Shown in pieces: positions 10,939 through 22,109 of a stretch of 64,000 nucleotides of DNA (position 1 is the first letter of the stretch; each line of letters opens with the position of its first letter). The notes under the pieces were generated by a model. That model was not told the origin of the DNA and made no database searches. It worked only from the letters and a program-made list of their open reading frames with translations. The DNA comes from Lotus japonicus (lineage: Eukaryota; Streptophyta; Magnoliopsida; Fabales; Fabaceae). The position numbers and the translations under genes were made by a program. The stretch spans positions 8,820,852-8,884,851 of the forward strand of contig NC_080042.1 in NCBI RefSeq assembly GCF_012489685.1, read 5' to 3'.

Positions 10939-11921
10939 CTACATTATCCAAAGGGTGTGTTAGTAAAAACAAAGACAACAAATGAAAGATGGAGAGGTTT
11001 TTTATCCACTCCTTTCTTCTATTCACAATCTTTTCAGTTTCCCAAATCATAAAAAGAACTTTCAGTTTCCCTAGCCATTTTAAATGTATTATTGTTTCTA
11101 TTTCATTATTGATAGTTAATGAGAGGCACGAGTTCAAAAAATGAGAGGCACGGCTATATTAGCTTGTATTCAAACATTTGGAGGTGAATAATTTTTTTTT
11201 TGAAAGAGGTGAATAATAATAGCTTGGAAATGCGCCTCAAAACTCAAAAGATAAATAAATTTGAATTTTTAAAAAAAATACTTGATAGCATATTTGAATA
11301 GCCAATCAAGCACTTAATAGCCACGATCCAATCAAGCACTTAACAGCCAATCAATTAAATCAAGTTAATTTTTTTGGCACAAACTATATATATTTATAAT
11401 GATAATCATATATTCATATCTTTTTGTTCATTATACACTCAAAAGTTTGCTACTGTAACCAAAAAAAAATTATACACTCAAAAGTAATTCTACTTCAAAA
11501 TATTAAATAAAATTCTCTTTCAGGAATCACGTTTTCATAATTATATCAAAACATAAACGTTTACTTGCCATCGCAACCGGCTATTCACGCCGCAACAACA
11601 ACAACACCGCTGCAACCGCAATTTAAAACCCTGGATCAAGCGTCTGGTGTGGGCAATTAGGCTTAAGCTTAATCTTGCCATGCACTACAAAATTTCTGGC
11701 TCGGAAGAGCTAAGAGCTATTCTCAACAATGAGTAATGAACTCCGAACATCAGAATGAGCCAAGCAACAACAACAAAGATATTAATTATGGATCATCTTT
11801 TCAACTCTCAGAATTTTCTTTTTCCAAAGATGACCTAACTCAAAAGGCATATGCCAAATTTGTGTCAATTCGCACTTTTAGGTAAGAAATTGACACAGTT
11901 TTCGCACTTATAAGTGAAAAC
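10939..11921. other. Upstream region of MBD4L-A with an inverted repeat; no gene recognised
   Basis: The DNA is AT-rich. Near its right end, GAAATTGACACAGTTTTCGC (from about 11887) is mirrored by GCGAAAACCGTGTCAATTTC around 11941-11962, forming a hairpin that overlaps the start of module D1. Nothing else could be supported. Confidence 0.5.
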
Positions 11922-12788
11922 ACATTCCGCACTTTTAAGTGCGAAAACCGTGTCAATTTCTCATTTAAGTGTGAAAATATATGAGATAGGGAAAAAATGT
12001 GTTATGCACCAACTATGGGTGCGGAAAAAAGACTATGTACATGGCCAAAAACGTGAAAAAACACCACGAAAAGAGGAGTAATTGCGAGGCCAACCTCGAT
12101 GGTGAAGATATACAATGGTGATGGGCTAGATGATTGTGGTGATGTAGGTCGGTGATATTGAAGAAGAAGACAGTGGTGGATGGTGAATGATAGAAAGAGA
12201 ATGGTGTTGGTGAGGTTGGTCGATAATAGGAAGAGGATAGCTAACAGATAAAAATTATTTTCAAAGGTATTTAAGTAAATTGGAAAAAAAAAAAAAAGGG
12301 ATCGCACTAAAACTAATGCCCAATTCAAAACTCTTCCATGGAACTATTCCAAATTCGCTTCTCCACAAAAGTGGCAGAACACTACATAAGAGTTCCAATT
12401 TTGCATGGATTTCCCCTACCCATCATCAATTTAGGATTATAATTAATGGCAATAGGGAATAAAATGAGAAGTGTGCAGTTTCTAGCTGTCAAAAATTTGC
12501 ATAGCTGATTATGGACATGCTTTAATTTGTAAAGTTTACCAGTACAATCACAACACTATTAGCATCGTACGTAGAACCACATACTCCAATTAAAGGGGTA
12601 ATTCAAATTGTATGCAAGCATCCACCAAATTATTAATTGAAACAAAATTAAAATAGTGTCGAAGTTATTAAGATGCTCTCTCCTAAATTGTTTCCCTCCT
12701 TTCAAGATTTACCATTAAGATGCTCCTTTAAGCTTCCCTTTTCTATAGTGAAATCTTATAATGCAAAAACTAGTCCAAAGGACACTAA
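11922..12788. repeat. Duplicated module D, copy 1
   Basis: About 870 bp is repeated almost identically at 32551-33402. It begins ATTCCGCACTTTTAAGTGCG and ends near CTAGTCCAAAGGACACTAA. Copy 2 lacks about 20 bp around the 12635 region. No coding sense is evident on either strand; the small ORFs here are not conserved between copies. In copy 1 it lies 5' of MBD4L-A, and in copy 2 it lies 3' of MBD4L-B, so it has been rearranged. Confidence 0.85.
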
Positions 12789-12833
12789 GAGCATCTTTAT
12801 CCATCACACTCACTAGAGTGTCTACACTTCATT

Positions 12834-13524
12834 CTATTTTGAGAATTAAGATGAGAATTTCAAATAAAGTGTAGTTCACTAAATAAGCATGAATGACAAT
12901 TGCATGATGAAATAACCACCATAGGCAGTTGTTGGAGAGAAAAGGAGAATCGCAGTTTGAGTAACAGGGATCTTGTAGGTCAAAGACATCCCTATTACCC
13001 AAAGCAACCCCTATCCCTTAAATGCAGTTATAAGAACCATCCAGACAGAGCAAACAAGAAAGTAACATCAACAGCAAGTAAATCACTCACAATGGATGCT
13101 ACACTACACTCACCTCGTAATAACAGAAAACCCTAAGCTTGAAGCTTGAAGCGTATGGCAGTGTTCTGCAAAACCCAAGATTTTCACACAAAAAAAAAGT
13201 GATTAAAACAGGGAATGGAGATTGGGAGGGAAAATGAGGGAGTAAGTGTTATGTTACCTGTGATTGTGATTGTGAGTGACTTGTATTCCAGCAGTGTTGT
13301 GAGTGGAGAGTGGAAGAAGGGATTATGGAGGGAAAAATGACTTCTTTACGCGGGCAACCTTTTATCTCATCTTACCTTCAGCAGAGCAGCAGGTAAAAGT
13401 GTTTTTTTATTTTATTATACTATTTCTTCTACTTTAGTCCATTGTTAATTATATTAAGACTCGACATTTTATTACAATATACTCAAGCACAATAACAATC
13501 TTTCATATATCCATAATATATATA
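12834..13524 (-). promoter_or_regulatory. Module R copy 1: promoter/5'-leader-like segment upstream of MBD4L-A
   Basis: This segment recurs at 36898-37396 plus 39590-39795 and at 45512-46165, with near-identity throughout. On the minus strand it holds exon-like blocks with good splice signals: a first block ending CACAATCACAG/GTAACA, then TTTTGCAG/AACACTG to TATTACGAG/GTGAGTG. The second block contains an early TAG, so it is untranslated. The AAGCTTGAAGCTTGAAGC stretch varies in copy number between copies. An upstream promoter for minus-strand transcription is inferred. The 78-codon plus-strand ORF inside is incidental. Confidence 0.6.
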
Positions 13525-13559
13525 TTCAGAGGTTTTTCTAGGTCCAATCATCGCATACG

Positions 13560-14560
13560 TGGCATCTCATGATTGGCTAATTTCATTAAAAATCCTACAT
13601 GGCAATCATTCCTACTTTCCTCTTAATGTACACCCTTCTCCTTAACCTACACTCCTCTCTATTTAAAAGCCTATATAAGACTCTTATTCTTCATTCATCT
13701 CTCAATTATTTGGATTTCTCCTTAACCTACATTGCTTCTTCAATCATCTCCTGTATTTTGTATTTTTTAAGCCTTTGTACATGTCTTCAAGATCTCATTT
13801 TGTGGTTCTTCATGATTATACAAGGTATGTACTTTTTCTCAACTGAAATCAATTTTTCATGTCTTTGGTGTGTGTTATTGTAATCTAATCTCATTCCTTC
13901 AAAATTCATGTTTTACTAACCATAATATGCTATTCTCCTCATTCCCTTTCAACAATTTTTTTAGCGGATTATGGTGTCATTAGACCTATATACGCTGAAA
14001 ATAACAATTTCACGGATATGGATCAAGGGTATATTATTATTATTGATCCTGTGAGTGTTCTGCAAATTAATGGAAATTAGAGGCGGTGACATAGTTTGTT
14101 TTAGGTTTGAAAGAATAGCAAATAGAATTATTGAAGTTAAGGTGGTGTATGGAAATATTTAGTTAGTTGTTATTCATTCCAAAATTTAATAAGTTGTTGT
14201 TTTGTCTTGGATATCTTTTCGTGGTTTTGTTTTTCTCAATCTACATGAGAGGATTGTTCTCATGATTTACTTTATTTATCAAATAAAATCCAAGATTAAT
14301 TGTTATTTTTTTCATTCTGGAATTGTTCTCATGATTTACTTTGTTTTTCCTTTGTTTTACACGTACAATTTTTTCCTTGACTTCATCACTTTGTCTTGTG
14401 GGCTGAATCAAGCTTGATATATTTGACAATTTTACATTCACCGACGATTTATAAAAATAAGATACCCATATATGCCCAACGGTGCTTCTTTTCTTTGTCA
14501 TCCTTTTACGGTCAAGATCCAAACAAGATTAAATATAAAAAAGAACTTTAGTCAGATACC
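13560..14560. other. Helitron 5' region, no gene recognised
   Basis: This part contains a possible TATA context (CCTATATAAGACTC near 13670) followed by TC-rich, leader-like DNA and short open stretches. It could be the promoter and first exons of the Helitron's own gene, but no protein family is recognisable. Confidence 0.35.
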
Positions 14561-14564
14561 AAAA

Positions 14565-14950
14565 ACACTTTTTTACCATACATTTTTAAAAATAAAAATT
14601 GTTTTTAATAGCCAATTTAAGTTAGTCTAATATCAATATCATTCATGTCAAATTATTGCTTTATATGATTTTTAAAAAAAAATCCCTTTTGAAATAAGTT
14701 CCATTTTTAAGATGAAAAAAAAACGTTTAAATAATTAATTAGGAGAATCCCATTTTCCATGGTTTTAAAATAATTTCAAATTTTAAAATGATAAGAAAAG
14801 GTAAAAAAAATTAATTACTTTTTAAATTTGGTAGCCAAATTTTATATAAGGAAAAATATTTTCGAAATTAATTAATTATTTCCTTCAATTTCCTTATATA
14901 AACCACTTAATTATATTAATTACCTTATTTAAAATCATAAAAGACATTAA
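14565..14950. repeat. Degenerate left end of the 191-bp tandem array
   Basis: The DNA is AT-rich with motifs of the 191-bp repeat (TTCCTTATATAAACCACTTAATTATATTAA near 14890-14920). It leads into AAAATCATAAAAGACATTAA, which is then interrupted by a LINE fragment. Confidence 0.6.
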
Positions 14951-15464
14951 TCACCTTCCTCTTGCCCGCTAGCAGAGGACCCTTCTGAAGGCCGTCAGTT
15001 GATGCTCTTGCCACCGGGATTTTCAGCTCCTCGAGGCATTTTGACTAGAGCAAGGAGTGCTCTTCTGATGGGGAAACGGTTGGGCTTAGAGTACTCTTGT
15101 TCTGATACCGTTGCCTTAAACCAGATTGCGGCTCAGATTTCGACGCGTTGAGCTTTGTTTGGGTTGGTCTTTCTGGTTACGGTTGTTGCTCGACCTCACT
15201 GTTTGGTTGCTTTGGCCTTGGGGTTTTGTGGGGGGGGTTTTCTCTTTAGGTTTGTTTGTTTTGTTTTGGTGGGCTTTCTGTTGTACAGGGGAGGGTGTGT
15301 TTTTTGGTCGGTGTTGTATAGGGCGTTTGTGATTTTTTGTTAGAGCTGTTGCTCTGCTCCCTCTGCTGTTTTTGAAGAGGGCGAGTAGCTTCTCCTCTTC
15401 ATGGGGTGGCTACTGTCTTGTTTTCCTCTCTTTTATCATATATTACATTTTGCTTTCGAAAAAA
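14951..15464 (+). mobile_element. 5'-truncated LINE insertion with poly-A tail and target duplication
   Basis: About 510 bp of GC-richer, T/G-rich DNA ends in TTTCGAAAAAAAAAA. The flank AAAAGACATTAA occurs on both sides (14939-14950 and 15465-15476), a 12-bp target-site duplication typical of target-primed reverse transcription. The tail context TTTCGAAAA matches the end of the larger LINE at 22089-22102, so both belong to related L1 families. Confidence 0.85.
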
Positions 15465-15850
15465 AAAAGACATTAAATGTCTTATGGAATAAATACTATT
15501 TTCGTATTTTTTAAACAAGGAAATTTAAAATAATTAAATAAATTTTAATGCATTGACTATTTATTTAAAGAAAATATTTTCGTAATTAATTATTTATTTT
15601 CTTCAATTTCCTTATATAAACCACTTAATTATATTAATATTTTAATTTAAAATCATAAAAGACATTAAATGCTTTATGGAATAAATGTTATTTTCGTTTT
15701 TTTGAAATAAGGAAATTTAAAATAATTAAATAAATTTTAATGCATTGACTATTTATTTATGGAAATATTTTCAAAATTAATTATTTATTTCCTTCAATTT
15801 CCTTATATAAACTAATTAATTATATTAATTTCCTAATTAATTATATTACT
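15465..15850. repeat. 191-bp tandem repeat array, left part (2 units)
   Basis: The marker AATGCATTGACTATTTATTT starts at 15547 and again at 15739, giving a 192-bp period. The same unit continues at 22110-23370 beyond the large LINE. The array is AT-rich and non-coding. Confidence 0.85.
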
Positions 15851-15857
15851 TGTCCGT

Positions 15858-17168
15858 ATGCATCACCCGCTTCTTCAGTGTTTTACTATGTCAGTGGCTA
15901 TGGAGGGGACAACCTGTGTGATTTTGGTAGAGAAAGATGAGTCTGCCTATGACTATGGCAAGGTAGAAACTATGCCATCAACGTCGGTGAAGATATATAA
16001 TTCTGAAGATGCTACTGACTTCGGGGAGGACTCAGAAAATAACGACGACATCATTGCTGAGGATGAAGGTGAAACAGAAGCTATTTTTGACAAAAGCTAT
16101 GATGTTGCTGGTGAGGCAGACTCAGGAGAAGAGGATGAAGTATTCCGGAATGAAAAATTAGAAGGGCTTCAAACCATGGTGGAGGTGGCGAATTCTCAGA
16201 TGGCAACTGACTCAATAGATGCTCCAGAGGCTGACTTTCGTGATACAAGGCCTGAGCAACACCTTGGACAGGTTGGACATGACTCACCGGCGGTAGTGAA
16301 AAGCCATGAACGGCTGCAAGCAAACCAGTTGGGTGACCGGAAAATTTTTTCAAATTCTACAACCATTAATGGTGCCATCAACGCAGGAGAGGATTTCATG
16401 GAACAGTTGCACGTTTTGGAGGAAACGGGTTACACAGAGGAGGAAATTGAGGCTTGGAAGGGAAATATAAAAGCTGGAGATATAAAGATAATTCAAAATC
16501 ATATATTCCCTTTTAATTTTAAATATCTTGATATTATTTCAAATAACCAGTTTTCTGTTACAGGATATTCCTTTAACACTCAGGATATGACTCAAAAATA
16601 TAGATGGCCACTATACTCAACTTACTGGGACCCGTTTCAAGTTCAACAATTGATAAAGCAGTGTTTGCCTACGGATTTACACACAAAACACGACTTTTTG
16701 TTGCCTGCAGCTTATTTGCAACCATCCACCACTTCTGCGTTCCAGGTTCAAGACGCAACACCGTGTGAAAATTACGTCCGGACTTCGCCACACCAAATCG
16801 TGAGGCAAATCGTTCCCTGCATTGGCCTTCCACCTCAACAGTGCGTCCCCCCAGAGACACAGACGCCCCTGAAAAGTCTTGATCTTGTGCTGTCTGATCC
16901 AATAACTCCAACGCCTCACAATTCCCCAAACACAAACTCGTCTAAGAAAAGCTCACAGCGGGGAAGGCCGAAGGGAAGCAAAAACAAACCTATAGCTTTG
17001 CCAGATGATTATTTAGAGCCAGTGACAGGAGAAGACGGTGTGACAACTCGTGCTCAACGAGTTTGGTTGATTGGACAGCAGCTTGGTTTAAAACCGCGTG
17101 GTTCTGAAGCTTTGATGATAAGAGGGTTGGAAGCTCAAATCCGCGACAATCATCCGCATCTTAATTAA
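15858..17168 (+). CDS. LINE ORF1 protein, C-terminal portion
   Basis: This is a 436-codon open frame upstream of the LINE polyprotein. In plant L1 elements ORF1 encodes an RNA-binding protein with an N-terminal DUF4283-type domain and often a CCHC knuckle. Neither is visible here; only a possible remnant of the first domain's end (VILVEKDE) is present. The middle is acidic (DEGETE, SGEEDE). Near the C-terminus, QRGRPKGSKNKP is a clear AT-hook-like motif, suggesting minor-groove DNA or RNA binding. The ATG at 15858 is probably fortuitous, placed in frame by 5' truncation. The stop at 17166-17168 leaves one base before the ORF2 ATG, which suggests coupled termination-reinitiation. Confidence 0.7.
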   Translation: MHHPLLQCFTMSVAMEGTTCVILVEKDESAYDYGKVETMPSTSVKIYNSEDATDFGEDSENNDDIIAEDEGETEAIFDKSYDVAGEADSGEEDEVFRNEKLEGLQTMVEVANSQMATDSIDAPEADFRDTRPEQHLGQVGHDSPAVVKSHERLQANQLGDRKIFSNSTTINGAINAGEDFMEQLHVLEETGYTEEEIEAWKGNIKAGDIKIIQNHIFPFNFKYLDIISNNQFSVTGYSFNTQDMTQKYRWPLYSTYWDPFQVQQLIKQCLPTDLHTKHDFLLPAAYLQPSTTSAFQVQDATPCENYVRTSPHQIVRQIVPCIGLPPQQCVPPETQTPLKSLDLVLSDPITPTPHNSPNTNSSKKSSQRGRPKGSKNKPIALPDDYLEPVTGEDGVTTRAQRVWLIGQQLGLKPRGSEALMIRGLEAQIRDNHPHLN

Positions 17169-17169
17169 T

Positions 17170-20100
17170 ATGCCGGGACCTTGGCTCACATGGAATGTTC
17201 GTGGGCTAGGAGGAACAACGAAGAGGGAGATTGTGAAAAAAGCAATTCAGCAGCTGAAACCAGAATTACTTTTTCTTCAAGAAACTAAACTAAATGAACA
17301 ACGACAGACAACAATAGAAAAGTGGGCGCAAAGTTTGCATATGCGTCATGTCGCAGTATATTCAGTAGGTGTAGCAGGAGGGCTCTTGTGCCTGTGGAAG
17401 GAAAATAGTTGCCAAGTCTTGACAGTCGTGACTGATAACAATTTTATTTTGATGAAGTTGAAGCTCCTGAACTCTGAACATATAGTGTTGGTGGGGAATG
17501 TTTATGGACCACATACAGTTGCAGAACGAAGAGTATTTTTTGAGGCACTAAAGACTCATGTTATGGGTCATTCTGGCATGGTATTCCTAGGTGGTGATTT
17601 CAATGCAGTACTGTTGGCTGCAGAACGGTCCTCAGGTGGTTTTCTAGATGCAGGAGATGCTAATTATCAACAGTTTGTGCAGGATAGCAACTTAACTGAT
17701 TTACCACTTCTGAATGGGGAGTATACCTGGTTCTCGAGTCGAAATGATGGCTTATGGAGTCGCCTGGACAGATGGATGGTGTCTGATGAGGTGATTTTAT
17801 CATTTTCAAATATTTCTCAATCTGTTCTAGACTGGAACGTGTCTGATCACAGGGCAGTGTCTTTGATGTTTGGTACGCATGATGCTGGTCCAAAACTTTT
17901 TCATTATTTCAATCATTGGGTGGAGGAGGACGGATTTAATGAGGTGGTGGAGTCTTGGTGGCGTTCTTCAGTATACCAAGGTTGGTCGGGTTATGTCTTG
18001 CAACAAAAATTGAAGGGGTTGAGGGGAAAAATAAGAGAGTGGCGAAGGGGGAGGGGAGCATGGGGGGCGGAAAAAATAGTGTTGTTAGAGGGAAGACTGC
18101 AGGAGGTGATGGGGGATATGGAAGAGCAAGGGGGGTCACACAATTTATCTATGGAGCGGAGGGGCATTTTGGAGAATTTATGGAAAGCATACCGTGAGGA
18201 GGAACGAATTTGGAGACAGAAATCTAGGGTGCGTTGGCTCAAGGAGGGGGATAGGAATACAAAGTACTTCCACCGTATCTGTAAGGCAAGAGTTGTGAGA
18301 AAGAACATTACTCAGTTAAGGTATCAGGATAGAGAGTTAACAGCTCCAGCAGAAATTAAAGAGGCTATGCGGCATCACTTTCAGAATTTTTTCCGGGTGG
18401 CTGAAGTAGCTAGGCCTCGGCTGCAGAATGTGAATTTGCAGAAGTTGTCAGAGTCTGAAAATCAATTATTAGAAACAGCTTTTTCACAGGAGGAGATTTG
18501 GGAAGTTGTTAAGAATTTTGATGGAAATAGAGCACCTGGCCCTGATGGTTTCAGCATGGATTTTTTTAAAAAATTTTGGAACCTGGTGAAAGATGATATA
18601 CTTAAATTTTTTGATGACTTTTATAATACAGGTCGAATGGTAAAGGGTTTGAACTCTACTTTCATTGCACTTATTCCCAAAGGAGGTCATCAGAAAGAGA
18701 TATCAGATTACAGACCCATAAGTTTGATTGGTAGTGTCTACAAACTGCTATCCAAGGTTTTATCTGCCCGCCTCAGTCTGGTTCTTCCAAGGTTGTTAAC
18801 TCAGAATCAGTTTGCATTTACAGCAGGGAGACAGATTGCGGATTGCTCTTTGATTGCAGCTGAAATTGTCCACTCTATGTCTGTAAGGCCACAGGGAGGT
18901 TTGCTTTTTAAAATTGATTTTGCAAAAGCATATGATAGCGTTGAATGGGGTTTTCTTTTGGAGCTTTTGCAGGAAATGGGTTTCGGATACAGATGGATTA
19001 AATGGATGCAGTGCTGCATTTCCTCAGCTTCTTTGGCGGTTTTGGTTAACGGATCCCCGTCTGATTTCTTTTCTATTGAAAAGGGGTTGAGACAGTGTGA
19101 TCCTTTATCCCCTCTTCTCTTTAATTTAGTGGCGAATGGAATGTCATGTATGCTGAATCAGTTGCTAGAGTAGGTTAACCCATGCGGGGTAGAAGTGGCT
19201 CCAGGCCTCTATTTAAACCATTTACAATTTGCTGATGATTCTTTGCTATTTTCAGATTGTGTTCAGCATCAGTATGAGAACCTGGCCTTGGCAGTTGAAG
19301 CTTTTTTGTTTGCGTCAGGCTTAAAAATTAATTTTAGCAAATCTGAAGTATTTGGGGTGAATGCCCCTATGGTGCTGGTTCAGGAAGCTGCAAACTGGTG
19401 GAATATCAAGGTGGGCTCATTACCTTTCATATACCTTGGCTCGCCTCTCGGAGGTAATCCTAGAAGGTTAGCTTTTTGGAATCCAGTTTTGGAGCGGTTG
19501 ACAGCAAAATTGGGCACATGGAACTCACGTTTCTTGTCATTAAGCGGGAGGTTAGTTCTTGTTAAATCTGTTCTAAATGCTATTCCTCTTTACTACATGG
19601 CATTGTATCGTGCACCAAAGGGGATTATTTTGAGGATAGAGAGAATTATGCGACGCTTTTTGTGGGGGAGATCTCTGGGCTCAAATAAAATTATGTGGGT
19701 GGCTTGGGAGGATATATGCAAGGGGTCTAGGTATGGTGGTTTGGGGGTGGGTTACCTTGAGTGGAAAAATAAGGCCATGCTGTTGAAATGGGTTTGGCGG
19801 TTTGGGCGGGAGAGAAATGCATTGTGGAGGGAAGTAATTTGTGGCAAATATGGTTTGAAGCGGGAGCTTATATCACTTAGTTTCGATGCACTATCTCATA
19901 AAAATTTGTCATTCCCTCTTGCTGAGGTGTGTGCAATTTGGCGTGAAAGTGGGCTTGTTGGTACTGTATTCAGGGATGGAATAGCTTGTCAAGTGGGAAG
20001 GGGGAGTGGAGTTTTGTTCTGGTTAGATCATTGGGTTGGTTCGGGACCACTACGGTTGGTTTTTCCTCGAGTCTATGCTCTTGTGTCACATAAGAGAGCA

Positions 20101-21327
20101 TCGGTGATGGAATGCGGTGTGGTGGTTGGGCATAAATGGGTTTGGGATATATCTTTTGAGAGAGAATTTCTGGGTTGGGAACGACAACTGTATGATGATT
20201 TTCAGCTAGTTCTTCAACAATTGGTTCCTAAACATGGGGTATACGCGCATGTGGACTGTTTGGTATGGAAGCATGATAATATGGGCATGTTTAGTGTGAA
20301 ATCGTTATGTGCTGTTGTTGAGGCAAGATGGTTCTCGGAAGATGGCTGGTCGGTTCCAAAATCACTACGGCCAATTTTACCATCCAAGATAGCTCTTTTT
20401 TTATGGCAGGTTCAGAAGAACAGGGTGGCTACTAAAGAAAATTTGAGGCGCCGTGGCGTGGCCTTGGAAGAAGGGGCGACTTGCGTGCTGTGTTTGGGTG
20501 CACCTGAAACGGTGGCCCATCTTTTTCTGCATTGTCCTAAGGTTTGGCAGCTTTGGGTAAGTGTGTTACATAGAGAAGGTGTTTGGTGGGGGGTGTCCGA
20601 ATCGATTCAGGCGTGCTTTGCTGAATGGGGGTCACTTCGAAGATCTACAGCTAGGATTTTATGGGACTTGATACCATATGCTTTATGCTGGGTGGTGTGG
20701 TTAGCTAGAAATAATGTGATTTTTAAAGAATTATCTTTTGATGCTGAAGAGGTATGGGAGTCTCATATGTTTATGCTTTTTACTTGGATAAAGGCTTGGT
20801 GGAAGGATTGTCCTTATGGAGTGCATCAATTCTCTCAGGGTTTTACAAAAATAGACATTCAAGGCAAGGTGGGGGTGCGCATAGTGGTCCCTTGGAAACC
20901 ACCCCAAGGTACGAATCTGAAATTCAATGTTGATGGGTCTTTTCAGTCGGGGTGTGCTGGTACTGGTGGTATTTTGAGGAATGGGGCGGGCGAAGTGCTT
21001 GGTAAATTTTCCAGAAAAGTGGAGGTTACAAGAGCTGATGAGGCGGAGGTGTTGGCTATTCTCTATGCTCTCTTGTTTTGTCAACAATTTATGGTGTCTT
21101 CTGTGGAGATTGAAAGTGATTCCACACTTGCTGTTGGCTGGGTGAGCGGTGGAAAAATGAGACCTTGGAAGCTTACAAATGAGTTGAATATGATTGATTA
21201 TTTGATGCCACTCGTGAATTGTATCGGGGTAAGTCATATCTTGAGGGAGGGGAATGCGGAGGCGGACGAGTTGGCAAAAAAAGGATGCTTTTGTGTGGAG
21301 CCGGTTTGGTTCTATTCAGGGCCATAG
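17170..21327 (+). pseudogene. LINE ORF2: endonuclease, reverse transcriptase, RNase H, with one in-frame stop
   Basis: The frame is 1386 codons, broken only by TAG at 19171-19173. The apurinic-like endonuclease shows WNVRG (residue 8), QETK (37), GGDFN (about 140) and SDHR (about 220). The reverse transcriptase has DYRPISL, FKIDFAKAYDSVEW (about 580), GLRQCDPLSPLLF and, just after the stop, LQFADDSLLF (about 685). A zinc-binding RT-associated region (CVLCLGAPETVAHLFLHC) and an RNase H domain follow (FNVDGS, EAEVLAILYA, IESDS, EGNAEADELAKKG). GLRQ-C-DP replaces the usual Gly with Cys. The stop falls between the palm motifs, so no full RT is made without readthrough. An intact copy would nick DNA and copy its RNA at the target. 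Confidence 0.92.
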
Positions 21328-21429
21328 TTCTGCCTCATCGTAAAGAGTTGTTGTTTGGTTTTATTTCTTACTTGCAGGAACACTTTGGAATGCTTATCTT
21401 TGAGGGCCATTGCAAAATTCCATGAATCT

Positions 21430-21790
21430 GGACTACTTGTTTGCTGGTGTGCTAGTTGTTGCTGCTGCTGTTTTTTGCTGTCTTTGTTGTTCCTGTTAAA
21501 TGTTTCTAGTTCTGTTGCTGGTTTTTCCATGCTGTTGTTTTTACTGCTGCTGGTTTTCCTGTCCTTGCTGTTGCTGTGAATGCTGCTGGTTGCTGCTGCT
21601 GTTTTCCCTGTTGTTGTTTTTGCTGTTGCTGGTTTTGCTGTCGTTGCTGTCGCTGTTAAGTGCTGCTGGTTGCTGTTGCTGCTGTATTGTCGCTGTACGT
21701 TGCTGATGCTGTTTCCTGTTGTCTGAAGGTCGTTGCTGGTGCTGTTTGCTGCTGTTTGATGCTCTTGCTGTTTTACGGTTGCTGTTATTG
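21430..21790 (+). repeat. CTG/TTG-rich 3' region of the LINE
   Basis: Imperfect GCTGCTGTT-type repeats fill the segment after ORF2. The glutamine/asparagine-rich ORF on the opposite strand (21541-21825) is an artefact of this repeat. It lies in the LINE 3' untranslated region before the poly-A. Confidence 0.8.
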
Positions 21791-22109
21791 ATGTACATGG
21801 TTTTTTTTTCCAAATTTTCGAGCAATGAGTTAAGCTCGAATCAGTTTTAATTTTTAACTTTGTGTTTCAAATGCAGAATGGCTATCTCCGGATTGTGGTA
21901 CTCTTTTTCCTTGCTTGGTTTTTATCCCAATGGGTTTTTCCAAGTAAGGTTTTAATGAGGCTCTTTCTTGGGATTTTGTCTAAGTCATTCTGTGGGTTGG
22001 TGGTGGGTTCTTTGACAGTATCAGTTTGTACTCTATCCTTTACTTGGGTTGTTTTATACTCAAGATTTATTAATATATTCATTCATCTTTCGAAAAAAAA
22101 AACATCATA

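Larger units (their letters stand above)
15851..22102 (+). mobile_element. L1-type LINE retrotransposon, nearly full length
   Basis: The element has ORF1, ORF2, a CTG/TTG-rich 3' region and a 10-bp A tail (22093-22102), and splits the 191-bp array. ORF1 begins within 8 bp of the left edge and lacks a recognisable N-terminal domain, so the element is probably 5'-truncated. No clean target-site duplication was found; a small deletion at the insertion site is possible. Confidence 0.85.

Noticed and set aside
12900..13136. Plus-strand 78-codon ORF found identically at three places
   Set aside because: Identity reflects duplication of module R. Composition is not protein-like, and the minus strand carries the splice signals.
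15126..15343. Hydrophobic Leu/Phe/Val-rich ORFs
   Set aside because: They lie in the T/G-rich tail of a truncated LINE and have no conserved domain.
21541..21825. Glutamine/asparagine-rich ORF
   Set aside because: It is produced by the CTG/TTG repeats of the LINE 3' region on the other strand.
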